A stretch of 48,927 nt of DNA, from NCBI GenBank assembly GCA_014378915.1, contig JACMMS010000085.1:1-48927 (forward strand), given 5' to 3'. The position numbers and the translations under genes are program-made. Position 1 is the first letter of the stretch. Each line of letters opens with the position of its first letter. The notes below the pieces were generated by a model. It was not told where the DNA came from. It made no database searches and saw only the letters and a list, made by a program, of their open reading frames with translations. The DNA is from Methylophilaceae bacterium. Lineage in GTDB: Bacteria > Pseudomonadota > Gammaproteobacteria > Burkholderiales > Methylophilaceae. Below are positions 8,329-16,440 of the stretch, piece after piece.

Positions 8329-8501
8329 TTTTGAAGTGCAAAGATTATTGTTAAAAAAATTTCTAATAAGTACAAATATGACAAATATAAACTGCCTTTA
8401 TTTAACTTAGGAAAGTAATGATTTATTAGTTGAACAACAACTACAGATTGTTGAAGCTGATAGAACTGGTAATAGTCCCAATGTTTTTTTATGACAGAAC
8501 A

Positions 8502-9551
8502 CTAATACCCTATTAAGTATTTACTATATTTTGGGATTAATTTTTTTATGAACAATGCAAACAAAGTAATGAGTAAAGCAAAACTAATTACTATAAAAAT
8601 TAGATTAATCCATGGTGGTAAGCTTAATAAATTCAAACTATCTTGATTCATATAATTAACATATTTGCGTGTAATGTTTAATAAATATTCATGTAAGAAA
8701 TAGATACTAAAACTTACAGCTGCAATATATTCTAAAATCTTAATTTGAGTTTTCTCAAATCTATGTAAAAAAACCATAAAAAATATGCAGAGAAATAGTT
8801 TTGCAAATAAAAAAGTATCAAAGCCATTTAAAGCAAAAAAGTTTTTTATGAAGTTCCCAACATGTCCATTAACAGCATTTAAAGTCGATATAAAAATAAC
8901 AATTAATAACAGGAAAATTTCTTTGTCTTCTAATAATTGATAAATCCTTTCTTTATGAATTGAACAGAAAATTCCAATTAAATAAACTGGTAAAAAGTAA
9001 ATAACTGAATGTAAAAAATAAGTTTTATCGATTGGTCGATGTATTATTGCTGAGATAAATAATAAAGTTATTAGAACTGTAATTTGTGTTCTCTTATTAG
9101 TTTTTGCGAAAATAACATGTAACGGAGATAAAAGAAACATTATTGTTATAAATGGTATATACCAATAAGACAATTGCATAAGACTCAGGTAGGTATGCAT
9201 TATTGGATAAACATATTTTTCAATAATGCCCACTTGTTCTATGCTTAAATAATTTACATTATAAATTGTTGGAAAAATAAAAGGTAATGTCATGAAAATA
9301 AAAGGGATTAATACATTTTTAAATTTTGACTTTAAAAATTTTAGATAATCAAATTTAGAGAAATAAATGTGGTGAAATAAGAACCCCGAAATAAATACAA
9401 AAAGAGTTGTCCCGCCACTAATCAGATTTACTATTATCTTTTCAAAAATAGAAAGTTTTGTTAAATCAATACCTGCAATTTGCATACAATGACCTGCGAC
9501 GATTGAAAGAATTGAAATTGCTCTAAAATAATTTAAGGAATTTAGCAACAT
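8502..9551 (-). CDS. Acyltransferase 3 family membrane protein
   Basis: 349 residues, about ten hydrophobic segments along the whole length, matching the acyltransferase-3 (OafA/NodX/WecH) fold. The conserved early histidine is in SIVAGHCMQI (about residue 21). The family transfers acetyl or other acyl groups from the cytoplasm to sugars of O-antigen, peptidoglycan or exopolysaccharide. Base composition is visibly more AT-rich than the flanking operon and it is on the opposite strand, both signs of separately acquired cargo. A likely role is changing surface polysaccharide, perhaps to alter phage receptors; the substrate cannot be told. Confidence 0.9.
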   Translation of the reverse strand: MLLNSLNYFRAISILSIVAGHCMQIAGIDLTKLSIFEKIIVNLISGGTTLFVFISGFLFHHIYFSKFDYLKFLKSKFKNVLIPFIFMTLPFIFPTIYNVNYLSIEQVGIIEKYVYPIMHTYLSLMQLSYWYIPFITIMFLLSPLHVIFAKTNKRTQITVLITLLFISAIIHRPIDKTYFLHSVIYFLPVYLIGIFCSIHKERIYQLLEDKEIFLLLIVIFISTLNAVNGHVGNFIKNFFALNGFDTFLFAKLFLCIFFMVFLHRFEKTQIKILEYIAAVSFSIYFLHEYLLNITRKYVNYMNQDSLNLLSLPPWINLIFIVISFALLITLFALFIKKLIPKYSKYLIGY

Positions 9552-9680
9552 ACCTATTTTAGTTTTAATGTATGGTTGATAACATATTTTACATATTTTT
9601 TTATTTTTTAAATGTGAATCTTATCTATATTTTTAAAGAGATTATTAATACTATTTTGTTTAACTCATAAAATTACATGA

Positions 9681-9836
9681 GTAGACTTTATATTAACTTT
9701 CATATTGTTTGTTGGTTGTTCCTTACCAGCACAAGCAGAACCACATCTTAGCCAAAAGGCAAAAGTAATATTTAAATACTCGCAACCATGTCCATCTTCA
9801 GGACTGTGTTTTGGTTTTCTTTGTTACCCGATTTAG
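9681..9836 (+). pseudogene. Remnant of a secreted HNH-nuclease-like gene
   Basis: Reading frame 9711 gives a signal-peptide end and mature start, VGCSLPAQAEPHLSQKAK, then KYSQPCPSSG. From memory this resembles small exported HNH-type proteins beginning in this way and continuing with a D-H-x-x-P-L-x-x-G-G motif. Here the frame stops at TAG 9834 before any such motif, and the ATG at 9677 is out of frame. It is probably a truncated, frameshifted relic. The family identification is tentative. Confidence 0.4.
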
Positions 9837-10019
9837 AAATCGATAGCCATCTGATTGCATAAATAAACTGCGAAAATAATGTTGTAAAGACCCTTTTGGG
9901 CTATTGCAAAATGCCGTGTTGAGAAATATAGATATTTGGTTTTGTTTAATAATTACTATTCTTTTGAATATTTTAATATCCAAGACTTTTACTTTATTAA
10001 CATAACTGGAAAAATAAAA

Positions 10020-10808
10020 ATGAAAAGTTTGATAGCCGTTTCAGCAGTAATTGCAGTAATGAGTGCCACACCTGCGCTTGCAAATAGTACTGCTAGTGCC
10101 ATGTTAAGCAATTTTACTGTAAAACTTAGTATTATTGACCCAACTATCGTCACTACACCAAGCATTAATCTGTATGGTTTAGTCACAAAAGTATCAGGTG
10201 ATGTAAGCGATATTTTGCTCACTCCAAACAATTATCACAATTTTACTATAACCGGTAGTAATAGCGGAGCTACTTCAGGCTCGGTTGCATCTCTGTATGC
10301 CCAATCTAGTAGCAATACGGAATTTGACATTAATGGTGATATGCTTATTCAAAGTAATGGTGCTAGTCCAGGTTATTCTGGCAATTACAATACTTCTGCT
10401 ACATATTCTGGTTACTTTAATCTTAGTGCTAATACGCAAGCCACTTTTACTGCCGATGCTCATACTCAAGTATCCCGTGACTACAGACAACTTGAAAATA
10501 ATTTTGCTGCGAGTAGTCTATTTGTGAGGCCCCCTAGTGGTGGTTTTGGTGGTGCTTATCGTGACATATTTGACTCAGAATATTATTATCAAGCCGAACC
10601 AAATACAACCAGCTCACTAATGTTTAGTATTATAGTTAACAACACTACCACTGAGTCTTTGGATAATGGTTACTTTGAAGCAGGTATCTTAGCTACAGGA
10701 GCTAGTTACTATACCTCACCTGTTCCATTACCGGCTTCCGCCCCATTACTACTCGGTGGTTTAGGCTTACTTGGTTTTTCTGCTAAAAAAAAGTCTGCAA
10801 AGGTTTAA
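10020..10808 (+). CDS. VPLP-type PEP-CTERM (exosortase-sorted) surface protein
   Basis: 262 residues from ATG 10020, chosen because it begins a clean signal peptide (MKSLIAVSAV... ATPALA, cleavage near 22-23). An upstream in-frame ATG at 9936 would bury this. The mature part is Ser/Thr/Asn/Tyr-rich, low in charge and predicted to be beta-rich. The C-terminus has the exosortase sorting signal: PVPLPASAPL, a hydrophobic helix GGLGLLGF, then a basic tail KKKSAKV. Such proteins are cut by exosortase and linked to exopolysaccharide or the cell surface. No exosortase gene is in the window, so the host must supply it. Followed by a strong terminator. Confidence 0.85.
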   Translation: MKSLIAVSAVIAVMSATPALANSTASAMLSNFTVKLSIIDPTIVTTPSINLYGLVTKVSGDVSDILLTPNNYHNFTITGSNSGATSGSVASLYAQSSSNTEFDINGDMLIQSNGASPGYSGNYNTSATYSGYFNLSANTQATFTADAHTQVSRDYRQLENNFAASSLFVRPPSGGFGGAYRDIFDSEYYYQAEPNTTSSLMFSIIVNNTTTESLDNGYFEAGILATGASYYTSPVPLPASAPLLLGGLGLLGFSAKKKSAKV

Positions 10809-10934
10809 GTTTTTCAAATAACTATTATTCGCTGGACTGACAATCACTGTTGTCTTTCCAGTTTTTGACTTTTTAGACTTAACTATTCTGCGCAATCTGA
10901 TTTGTCGTGATTGAATAATTGCACAAAACATGAG

Positions 10935-10957
10935 CCCACTTTATAAGTGGGTTTTTT
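10935..10957 (+). terminator. Rho-independent terminator after the VPLP protein gene
   Basis: CCCACTT-TAT-AAGTGGG stem-loop followed by six T. Confidence 0.85.
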
Positions 10958-11002
10958 ACATAGATTATTAAATTGAGTAACGTATAAATTCGATAGACGA
11001 AA

Positions 11003-11158
11003 CTACAAGATGGGCTTTTGAGTGTCATTCCTATCGGTATCACGAATTTCATTTTGATTAAATAAAGCTCGCATAATAATGTGATGCGGCACTCCAGCTT
11101 TTCTTATCAAATAAGCTGGCTGAATAGACTCATTTTCAAGAGATAGCGCAATGCCCAT
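11003..11158 (-). CDS. Possible small ORF, 51 aa, unknown
   Basis: An open frame from ATG 11158 reads MGIALSLENESIQPAYLIRK and continues through AGVPHHIIMRALFN to TAG at 11003. The composition looks protein-like, but there is no clear ribosome site and the frame is open for about 17 more codons upstream, so it could be the tail of a decayed gene. Not recognised. Confidence 0.28.
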   Translation of the reverse strand: MGIALSLENESIQPAYLIRKAGVPHHIIMRALFNQNEIRDTDRNDTQKPIL

Positions 11159-11315
11159 TGTGACTTTTTTTTCTAAAGTTTTATTTGAGCAAATAATGAT
11201 GATGAATCCCTAAGTGGAGTTCTAATTTGTACTGATTAAATACTAATGTTGTTCAATTACGAATTTCAAGAATAAGGATTTTTGAAGGTTAATATTCTTT
11301 AAGTTTTTCTAACAG

Positions 11316-11344
11316 AAATAAAAAAGCCCAGAAATTACTGGGCT
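11316..11344 (-). terminator. Terminator of pqqA
   Basis: On the minus strand AGCCCAG-TAATTT-CTGGGCT followed by a T-run, about 30 bases after the pqqA stop. Confidence 0.88.
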
Positions 11345-11372
11345 ATTTCTACAAACAGTTAAAAACTGTTAA

Positions 11373-11444
11373 TTACTTGTTCATTACATACATTGTAACT
11401 TCAAAGCCAAAACGCATTTCAGTAGCTGCTGGTGTTGTCCACAT
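11373..11444 (-). CDS. pqqA: PQQ precursor peptide PqqA
   Basis: Encodes 23 residues. MWTTPAATEMRFGFEVTM then YVMNK is an almost textbook PqqA: the Glu and Tyr cross-linked to form pyrroloquinoline quinone are present in the conserved E-x-x-x-Y spacing (E16, Y19). AAAAGGAATTTATC before the ATG gives a good ribosome site. It is monocistronic, with its own terminator 30 bases downstream and no pqqB-E nearby. PQQ is the cofactor of methanol dehydrogenases, so extra pqqA copies raise supply in methylotrophs. It lies inside the integrated element, between cargo and the tRNA-proximal att site, so it seems to have arrived with it. Confidence 0.95.
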   Translation of the reverse strand: MWTTPAATEMRFGFEVTMYVMNK

Positions 11445-11618
11445 GATAAATTCCTTTTAGGTTTTGCGTTTCAGATTGATTCGCTTTATGTATTCATTAT
11501 GAGCGATTATCCAAAAGCAACCCTATGTTCTTCACTCAATAAGTCCTAGTGATTTTACGTAATGATTGGGGCTAAATTGTTGTTAGCGAGTTTTAGCTAC
11601 TAATTTTGGAGGTAAAAT

Positions 11619-11639
11619 CCTACATAGCCCCTACATGAA
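11619..11639. repeat. Integrase arm-type site candidate, right copy
   Basis: 21 bp identical to 266-286, lying 55 bp from the tRNA-proximal att core. See the left copy for interpretation. Confidence 0.55.
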
Positions 11640-11657
11640 TCAAAAATTTATAGCCGT

Positions 11658-11682
11658 AAAAAAAGCCCACATCGCTGTGAGC
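11658..11682 (-). terminator. Terminator downstream of tRNA-Phe
   Basis: On the minus strand GCTCACA-GCGA-TGTGGGC (one imperfect pair) followed by seven T. It lies just outside the tRNA, in element DNA, so the element supplies a new 3' terminator for the host tRNA. Confidence 0.75.
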
Positions 11683-11693
11683 CTTACTGTATA

Positions 11694-11741
11694 TGGTGGC
11701 CGGGACGGGAATCGAACCTGTGACACGCGGATTTTCAATCC
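11694..11741. repeat. Proximal attachment site (attR) within tRNA-Phe
   Basis: 48 bp shared exactly with 89-136, running from the CCA end to just inside the anticodon stem. The crossover lies somewhere inside it. Confidence 0.92.
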
Positions 11742-11769
11742 GCTGCTCTACCGACTGAGCTACCCGGCC
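11694..11769 (-). tRNA. tRNA-Phe (GAA)
   Basis: 76 nt including an encoded CCA. The acceptor stem GGCCGGG pairs with CCCGGCC, the D arm is AGCTCAGTCGGTAGAGC, the anticodon stem-loop is GCGGA-TTGAAAA-TCCGC (anticodon GAA) and the T arm has GGTTCGATTCC. Its 3' 48 bases are duplicated at 89-136, marking it as the insertion site; the intact copy is restored by the incoming element. Confidence 0.97.
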
Positions 11770-11955
11770 ATACATTTTTACAACGCTTATATTAGGTTTT
11801 ACAGCTTATTGAACCGCTGCATTTACTAACAAGTCGCGCATTATAGCAAACTTCATGCATCCGTGTCATGCGAGAGGCTATTACTTTGCAAAAATCTTCA
11901 TTTTTTATTTAAGGTTGCGGTATCCTCACACTTTTACTTGTGTAAGCTGCTATTT

Positions 11956-13035
11956 ATGATGTCATTTGACCCTAACTCTAGCGTTAATAGCGTGCAATTT
12001 AATATTGAAAAAATCAGTTTAGCGCTTGCGTCAGCATTGCACAAAAAAATAAAATCAAAAACAAAACCGCTAGGTGCTTTAGGTTTGCTGGAAGATTTGG
12101 CCATTCAAATTGGTTTAGTTCAAAACACATTGACACCCACCTTAACTAAGCCTGCGTTGCTGGTATTTGCTGGAGATCATGGCATTGTAGAGTCTGGAGT
12201 TAGCCCTTATCCACAGGTCGTTACTATGCAAATGGTGATGAATTTTTTACGAGGTGGTGCGGCCATTAATGTGTTTGCACAACAAAATAACCTGGCATTG
12301 CACGTGGTGGACGCTGGTGTGAATTATCACTTTGGTGCGCATGAGCATTTAATTAATGCCAAAGTGGGAATGGGTACGGCTAATTTTTTAGTCGAACCTG
12401 CAATGACAAATACACAATGTCAGCAAGCACTTACACGCGGCGCGGCGCTAGCCAAACGAGAGATTGAAGCTGGCTGTAATGTGATGGGTTTTGGTGAAAT
12501 GGGCATTGGTAATACATCTTCTGCAGCTATGCTGATGTCAGTGTTATGTAATTTTCCATTAGAACAATGCGTAGGTAGAGGCACAGGTTTAGATGATGCA
12601 GGTTTGCAAAAGAAGATAAGCATTCTGAAAAAGGCTTTGGCGCAACACCAGGCACTTGATACTCAAAATTCGTTACAAGTATTAGCCACTTTCGGTGGTT
12701 ATGAAATTGCAATGATGGCGGGCGCTATGCTGGGGGCGGCGCAACAAAAGATATTGGTATTAATTGATGGCTTTATTGCAACATCTGCTTTGATGGTAGC
12801 TGCAAAAATGCAGCCTAATATTTTGGATTATTGTGTGTTTTCTCATTGCTCAGATGAAGCAGGTCACCAATTAATGCTGCAACATTTAAATGCAAAGCCA
12901 TTGCTTAATTTAGGCTTACGTTTAGGGGAAGGCACAGGCGCAGCTTTGGTATATCCACTTGTGCAAGCCGCAGTGAATTTTTTAAATGAAATGGCCTCGT
13001 TTGAATCAGCACAAGTCTCTGAAAAAATTAGCTAA
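11956..13035 (+). CDS. cobT: Nicotinate-nucleotide:DMB phosphoribosyltransferase CobT
   Basis: 359 residues from ATG 11956 (a second ATG follows at once). An earlier in-frame ATG at 11863 adds a Cys/Phe-rich 31-residue stretch unlike the family. CobT activates the lower ligand: nicotinate mononucleotide plus 5,6-dimethylbenzimidazole gives alpha-ribazole phosphate. Family marks: [13 protein letters not shown] near the start (residue about 35), [21 protein letters not shown], and the catalytic Glu in [11 protein letters not shown] near the end. Length fits the family (about 350). It leads a plus-strand group cobT-cobS-cobC, all intact. Just upstream is tRNA-Phe. Confidence 0.96.
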   Translation: MMSFDPNSSVNSVQFNIEKISLALASALHKKIKSKTKPLGALGLLEDLAIQIGLVQNTLTPTLTKPALLVFAGDHGIVESGVSPYPQVVTMQMVMNFLRGGAAINVFAQQNNLALHVVDAGVNYHFGAHEHLINAKVGMGTANFLVEPAMTNTQCQQALTRGAALAKREIEAGCNVMGFGEMGIGNTSSAAMLMSVLCNFPLEQCVGRGTGLDDAGLQKKISILKKALAQHQALDTQNSLQVLATFGGYEIAMMAGAMLGAAQQKILVLIDGFIATSALMVAAKMQPNILDYCVFSHCSDEAGHQLMLQHLNAKPLLNLGLRLGEGTGAALVYPLVQAAVNFLNEMASFESAQVSEKIS

Positions 13036-13071
13036 AAATAAAATGATTGGTATATGAGAAAGCGTGAATAA

Positions 13072-13842
13072 GTGCATTTTATAGTAAATGAATGGCGTTA
13101 CTTTTTAACCGCTGTGATGTTTTTCACGCGGATTCCAGTGCATATCGACCATTATCAAGAAACTGATTTAAATCACGCTTCGTGCTATTTTCCGCTGGTT
13201 GGCATCATCGTTGGCTTAGTGGGTGCGCTTACATTTTGGCTATCAAACACAGTTTTACCACTTGAAATTTCAGTCTTGCTCAGCATGGTGGCAACTATAT
13301 TACTAACTGGTGCTTTTCATGAAGATGGCTTAGCAGATGCGGCTGATGGCTTGGGTGGCGGCCATGAGCGAGAGCAAGTACTTACAATTATGGTGGATTC
13401 GCGCATTGGCAGCTATGGCGCCATTGCCTTAGTAATGGCTTTGGTAATCAAGTATCAAAGTTTAAGTTATATCTCTGCTGCTATTTTACCTATGGTGATA
13501 GTGGCTGGGCATGGCTTAAGTCGCTATATGGCGATATTAGTCATGTTTACACAAGGCTATGTAAAGTCGACAGGAAAATCCAAACCTATCGCCACGCAGT
13601 TAAGCGTATCAAGCTTAATATTTGCCAGCGTATTTGGCTTATTAGTGCCACTAATTTTGCTGTTACCATTTTTTGGTTACAAGTATTTAGCGGTGTTATT
13701 GTCAGTTTTTCTGGTTTGGCTGTGGTTTAGTCTTAAGCTAAAAAAACGTATTGGCGGTTATACTGGTGATTGTTTAGGCGCGATGCAGCAAATCACTGAA
13801 ATTACTTTTTATTTGGGAATACTAGCTTGCAGCTCTTTTTAA
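13072..13842 (+). CDS. cobS: Adenosylcobinamide-GDP ribazoletransferase CobS
   Basis: 256 residues, GTG start 36 bases after cobT with GAGAAAG upstream; no in-frame ATG fits better. CobS is the membrane cobalamin synthase joining adenosylcobinamide-GDP and alpha-ribazole (phosphate). Signature HEDGLADAADGLGGG (residues about 83-97) with its metal-binding acidic residues, followed by DSRIGSYGA. Several hydrophobic helices (about 35-80, 110-150, 170-225) agree with an inner-membrane enzyme. Its end overlaps cobC by 16 bases. Confidence 0.96.
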   Translation: MHFIVNEWRYFLTAVMFFTRIPVHIDHYQETDLNHASCYFPLVGIIVGLVGALTFWLSNTVLPLEISVLLSMVATILLTGAFHEDGLADAADGLGGGHEREQVLTIMVDSRIGSYGAIALVMALVIKYQSLSYISAAILPMVIVAGHGLSRYMAILVMFTQGYVKSTGKSKPIATQLSVSSLIFASVFGLLVPLILLLPFFGYKYLAVLLSVFLVWLWFSLKLKKRIGGYTGDCLGAMQQITEITFYLGILACSSF

Positions 13843-14420
13843 TTCGACATACTACACCACGGATAACCGCTGGGCTTTGTTATGGACAAAGCGATATTGA
13901 TGTTGCAGCCAGTTTTAATGAAGAGCAATTGCAGGTCATTAATAAGTTAAATGTACTTAAGCAAAGCGGTGTGGTTATACATGCGATTGAAAGTAGCCCA
14001 TTACAGCGCTGTACAAAGCTGGCACATGCACTAAATTCTTCATTAGCGTTGCCCATGGTCAATGAAGATCACCGTTTAATGGAGCTCAATTTTGGTGATT
14101 GGGAGCTGCAAGCGTGGGATGAAATTCCGCGCACGGAATTTGATATTTGGGCAGATGATTACGCTAATTTAGCACCACCTAATGGAGAAACTTTTGGTGC
14201 GTTGCACATACGTGCGCAGAGCTTTATTGCAGATGCCAATCAGCGCTTACCAGACGCGAATATTGTGGTGGTGACACACGGCGGGATGATACGCGCGATG
14301 CTGGCAGAGGTACTGCAAATACCACTTAAACGTTTATTTCGTTTTCAAGTGGATTGTGGGTCAATTACACAATTAGCGTTTAATGGTGACATGCCAAGTA
14401 TTATTAGGGTTAATTCTTAG
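13827..14420 (+). CDS. cobC: Alpha-ribazole phosphatase CobC (histidine phosphatase)
   Basis: 197 residues with a TTG start inside the end of cobS (16-base overlap). It removes phosphate from alpha-ribazole-5'-phosphate or from cobalamin-5'-phosphate. Phosphohistidine motif LIRHTTP at the N-terminus, second pocket VVVTHGGMIRA (about 150-160), Arg and Glu of the pocket in SSPLQRC and MELNFGDWE, typical of the phosphoglycerate-mutase-like CobC group. Third gene of the intact nucleotide-loop group. It ends 7 bases before the convergent cobD remnant. Confidence 0.93.
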   Translation: MQLFLIRHTTPRITAGLCYGQSDIDVAASFNEEQLQVINKLNVLKQSGVVIHAIESSPLQRCTKLAHALNSSLALPMVNEDHRLMELNFGDWELQAWDEIPRTEFDIWADDYANLAPPNGETFGALHIRAQSFIADANQRLPDANIVVVTHGGMIRAMLAEVLQIPLKRLFRFQVDCGSITQLAFNGDMPSIIRVNS

Positions 14421-14426
14421 AGGGTG

Positions 14427-15437
14427 TTAAGACAGTGCTAATAGCGGAGTTTCTAAACGAGCCCAGCCATGCTGTGGCGGCAAGCCAAATCTCAGCGCGT
14501 TCCAATCTGCAAAATACCTAATCCATATGCCTTGGCTGGCAAGACTTTCGTGAATGGCCTGCGCACTGCAGTGTGGTAGCCATTGAAAAAGCGCTGTGCT
14601 AGCGTTTGGCCTTAATCCATATTGGCTGAGCAACGCATTTAAGCGTGCACTTTGCTGAACTAAACTTATGCGCGTTGACGTTTGCCAAGTTATATCTTGT
14701 AATGCTTGAATAGCAATAAAGCGCGCTGGGCTTGCAATTGGCCAAGGCTCAAGGCTATATTCTAGGGCATTTAATACTGATTTTTCTGCTAACACAAACC
14801 TAACTCGCGCACCTGCCAAACCAAAAAACTTACCTAGTGGAAGCAATATAATGAGATGCGGTAGCTGGGAATACTTTGCCAAACTATATTCTGGCGTGCA
14901 GTCCATAAAAGCATAATCTAAAACAAGCCAATCATCTTCTTGTGCAAGTTGCGCATGCCACTTAAGCAAAGTTTCTGGCTCATAGAACTGCCCAGTTGGA
15001 TTGTTTGGATTGCATAATAACAGCACCGCGCTGTGTTCTAGTAGTTGTGCATCTGGCTCATGATCAAAATAATATACTTCATGCCCTTGTGCTAGCCAAT
15101 TTTTGGCGTGTTCTGCATACATGGCCACCTTGCAGGGTGAAAGCAAGAGTTTAGGCAGTATTTGAATAGCTGCTTGTGAGCCTGCTGTCGCCAATACATG
15201 CTGTGCTTCGTAATTAGCCTGTGCTGACTCATGCAAGACATCATCAGCCTCGGGTAAACGCTGCCAAAGCGCTGCAGGAATATCTGGCACAGAGTAACCA
15301 TTAGTGATAATGCCCGTAGACAAATCTACCCAATTTTCTAATGGTATGCCATATTGGGCTGTTGCTTGGTTTAAGTTGCCACCATGTTTGAGTGGGCCAA
15401 AGTTCGTAGTTAAAGCATTTATTGTTTAGGCTGTCAT
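14427..15437 (-). pseudogene. cobD: Threonine-phosphate decarboxylase CobD, nonsense at codon 4
   Basis: PLP-dependent aminotransferase-fold enzyme that makes (R)-1-amino-2-propanol phosphate for the nucleotide loop. The natural start is ATG 15437, placed right behind the cbiB stop. The frame reads Met-Thr-Ala-TAA (stop 15426-15428) and then continues openly through the family N-terminus FGPLKHGGNLN and YGIPLENWVDLSTG. The rest is uninterrupted, with LCNPNNPTG, LVLDYAF and the PLP-lysine region LLPLGKFFGLAGARVRF. Translation could only restart at TTG 15323, losing the substrate-binding N-terminus. One nonsense change therefore separates it from an intact gene; its disrupted neighbours suggest it is dead. 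Confidence 0.82.
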
Positions 15438-15438
15438 T

Positions 15439-16382
15439 TTAGTGACGGAACAATACAGCGGCACGGCCGCCGCCAGGCAACGCAACTGCCAACCATAAAT
15501 AAACGCTATACCTCACTAATTTGAGTTAGCGTTCTATATCAGCGTCCACCGCTTTGTTACCCAAGCCTAATGTAGGTCGTTGATGCCATTCACCTTGGTA
15601 TCGTGCCGTCCCGCCAAGCTCAATGTTCACTGCACCCGCGCCAGCCGCCATCACAGGCCCTGCGTTAGGGCTACCAGAAGTGGGTGCTTGTTTACGCCAG
15701 CATTGCAGTGCATTTTTAGTATTGGCTAACATGGCATAGGTGAGTGCAGTGAGTCGTGCGGGGATGTAATCTAGTACATCGTCCAGCCGTGCGGGGGCCG
15801 AGCCAAATTGTAAAAGCCGTGGGCTACGATAGTCCCACATAGCATCTAGCGTATTAGCTAATCTAAACATCAGCGTACCTGCGCCACCTGCGACTAGAAA
15901 CTAAAATAGTGCGCCAAACACACCATCATTATCATTCTCTAGCACAGATTCTACCGTTGCAGGAATCGCATTCACCGCTGCAGAATCACGGCTGACCATA
16001 TACGAGGCTGCAGTTTTGCGCCAGCTTCATCACCTGCTTTTAACGCATGACTCACCGCACGGGCGTGTTGATGCAAGCTTTGATGCCCAATCGCAAAGTA
16101 AACCAATAGCACATCGGCCACCCAACCCCAATGTGGAATATGGCATAGCCAATATGTAATTATGATAAAAGGCACGAATAATAGTGCGACAGCAAATATG
16201 CCAATTGCGCGATGTAAAATGCAAGCTCGACCTGATGCAAAATTAACTCTTTTTTCTAAGTAATTGGCTAAATTGCCAAGCCCCACCAGCGGATGAAAAC
16301 GTTGCGGCTCGCCCACTAGTCAATCTAATACGACTGCAAGCACGGCTAAAATAGGCAGTATGAGATTATGATTAAATGACAT
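15439..16382 (-). pseudogene. cbiB: Adenosylcobinamide-phosphate synthase CbiB, multiply disrupted
   Basis: The start ATG 16382 begins MSFNHNLILPIL and the family sequence can be followed to the stop at 15439. It is broken by TGA at 16320-16322 (LD-stop-LVGEP, where Trp is usual) and by a one-base loss in an A-run near 16018 (DEAGAK then out of frame). TAG at 15901-15903 (ALF-stop-FLV, again a usual Trp) and TAA at 15526-15528 follow. Recognisable blocks: [52 protein letters not shown]. The enzyme would attach aminopropanol phosphate to adenosylcobyric acid. It sits two bases before cobD, as in an old cbiB-cobD operon. Confidence 0.92.
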
Positions 16383-16440
16383 CTACATTCAATAATAAGA
16401 AAAAAATACAACGGTATTAATAAACACCAAGACACTGACG

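Larger units (their letters stand above)
89..11741. mobile_element. Integrative element in tRNA-Phe (about 11.6 kb)
   Basis: The left boundary is a 48-bp exact copy (89-136) of the 3' half of the tRNA-Phe gene whose intact version ends at 11694, so everything between the two copies is inserted DNA. Content in order: tyrosine integrase beside the distal att copy; diguanylate cyclase (opposite strand); an overlapping operon at 4429-8328 coding an AlpA-like protein, a zinc-ribbon primase-like protein, a DUF3987 protein and a VRR-NUC nuclease; then cargo (acyltransferase, HNH-like remnant, VPLP surface protein, pqqA). I see no structural phage gene, large terminase, relaxase or coupling protein. 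It resembles phage-satellite-like or integrase-only islands. Which family it belongs to, and how it moves, cannot be told from the sequence. Confidence 0.88.

Noticed and set aside
9798-9983. 61-codon minus-strand frame before the VPLP protein gene
   Set aside because: Overlaps the promoter region of the plus-strand gene; no family resemblance or ribosome site.
11635-11829. 64-codon open frame antisense to tRNA-Phe
   Set aside because: It is the complement of the tRNA and its flanks; open by chance.
15526-16322. TGA/TAG read as tryptophan (recoding) in cbiB
   Set aside because: Same genes also have frameshifts and TAA stops, and intact genes in the window use TGG for Trp with normal stops; decay explains it.
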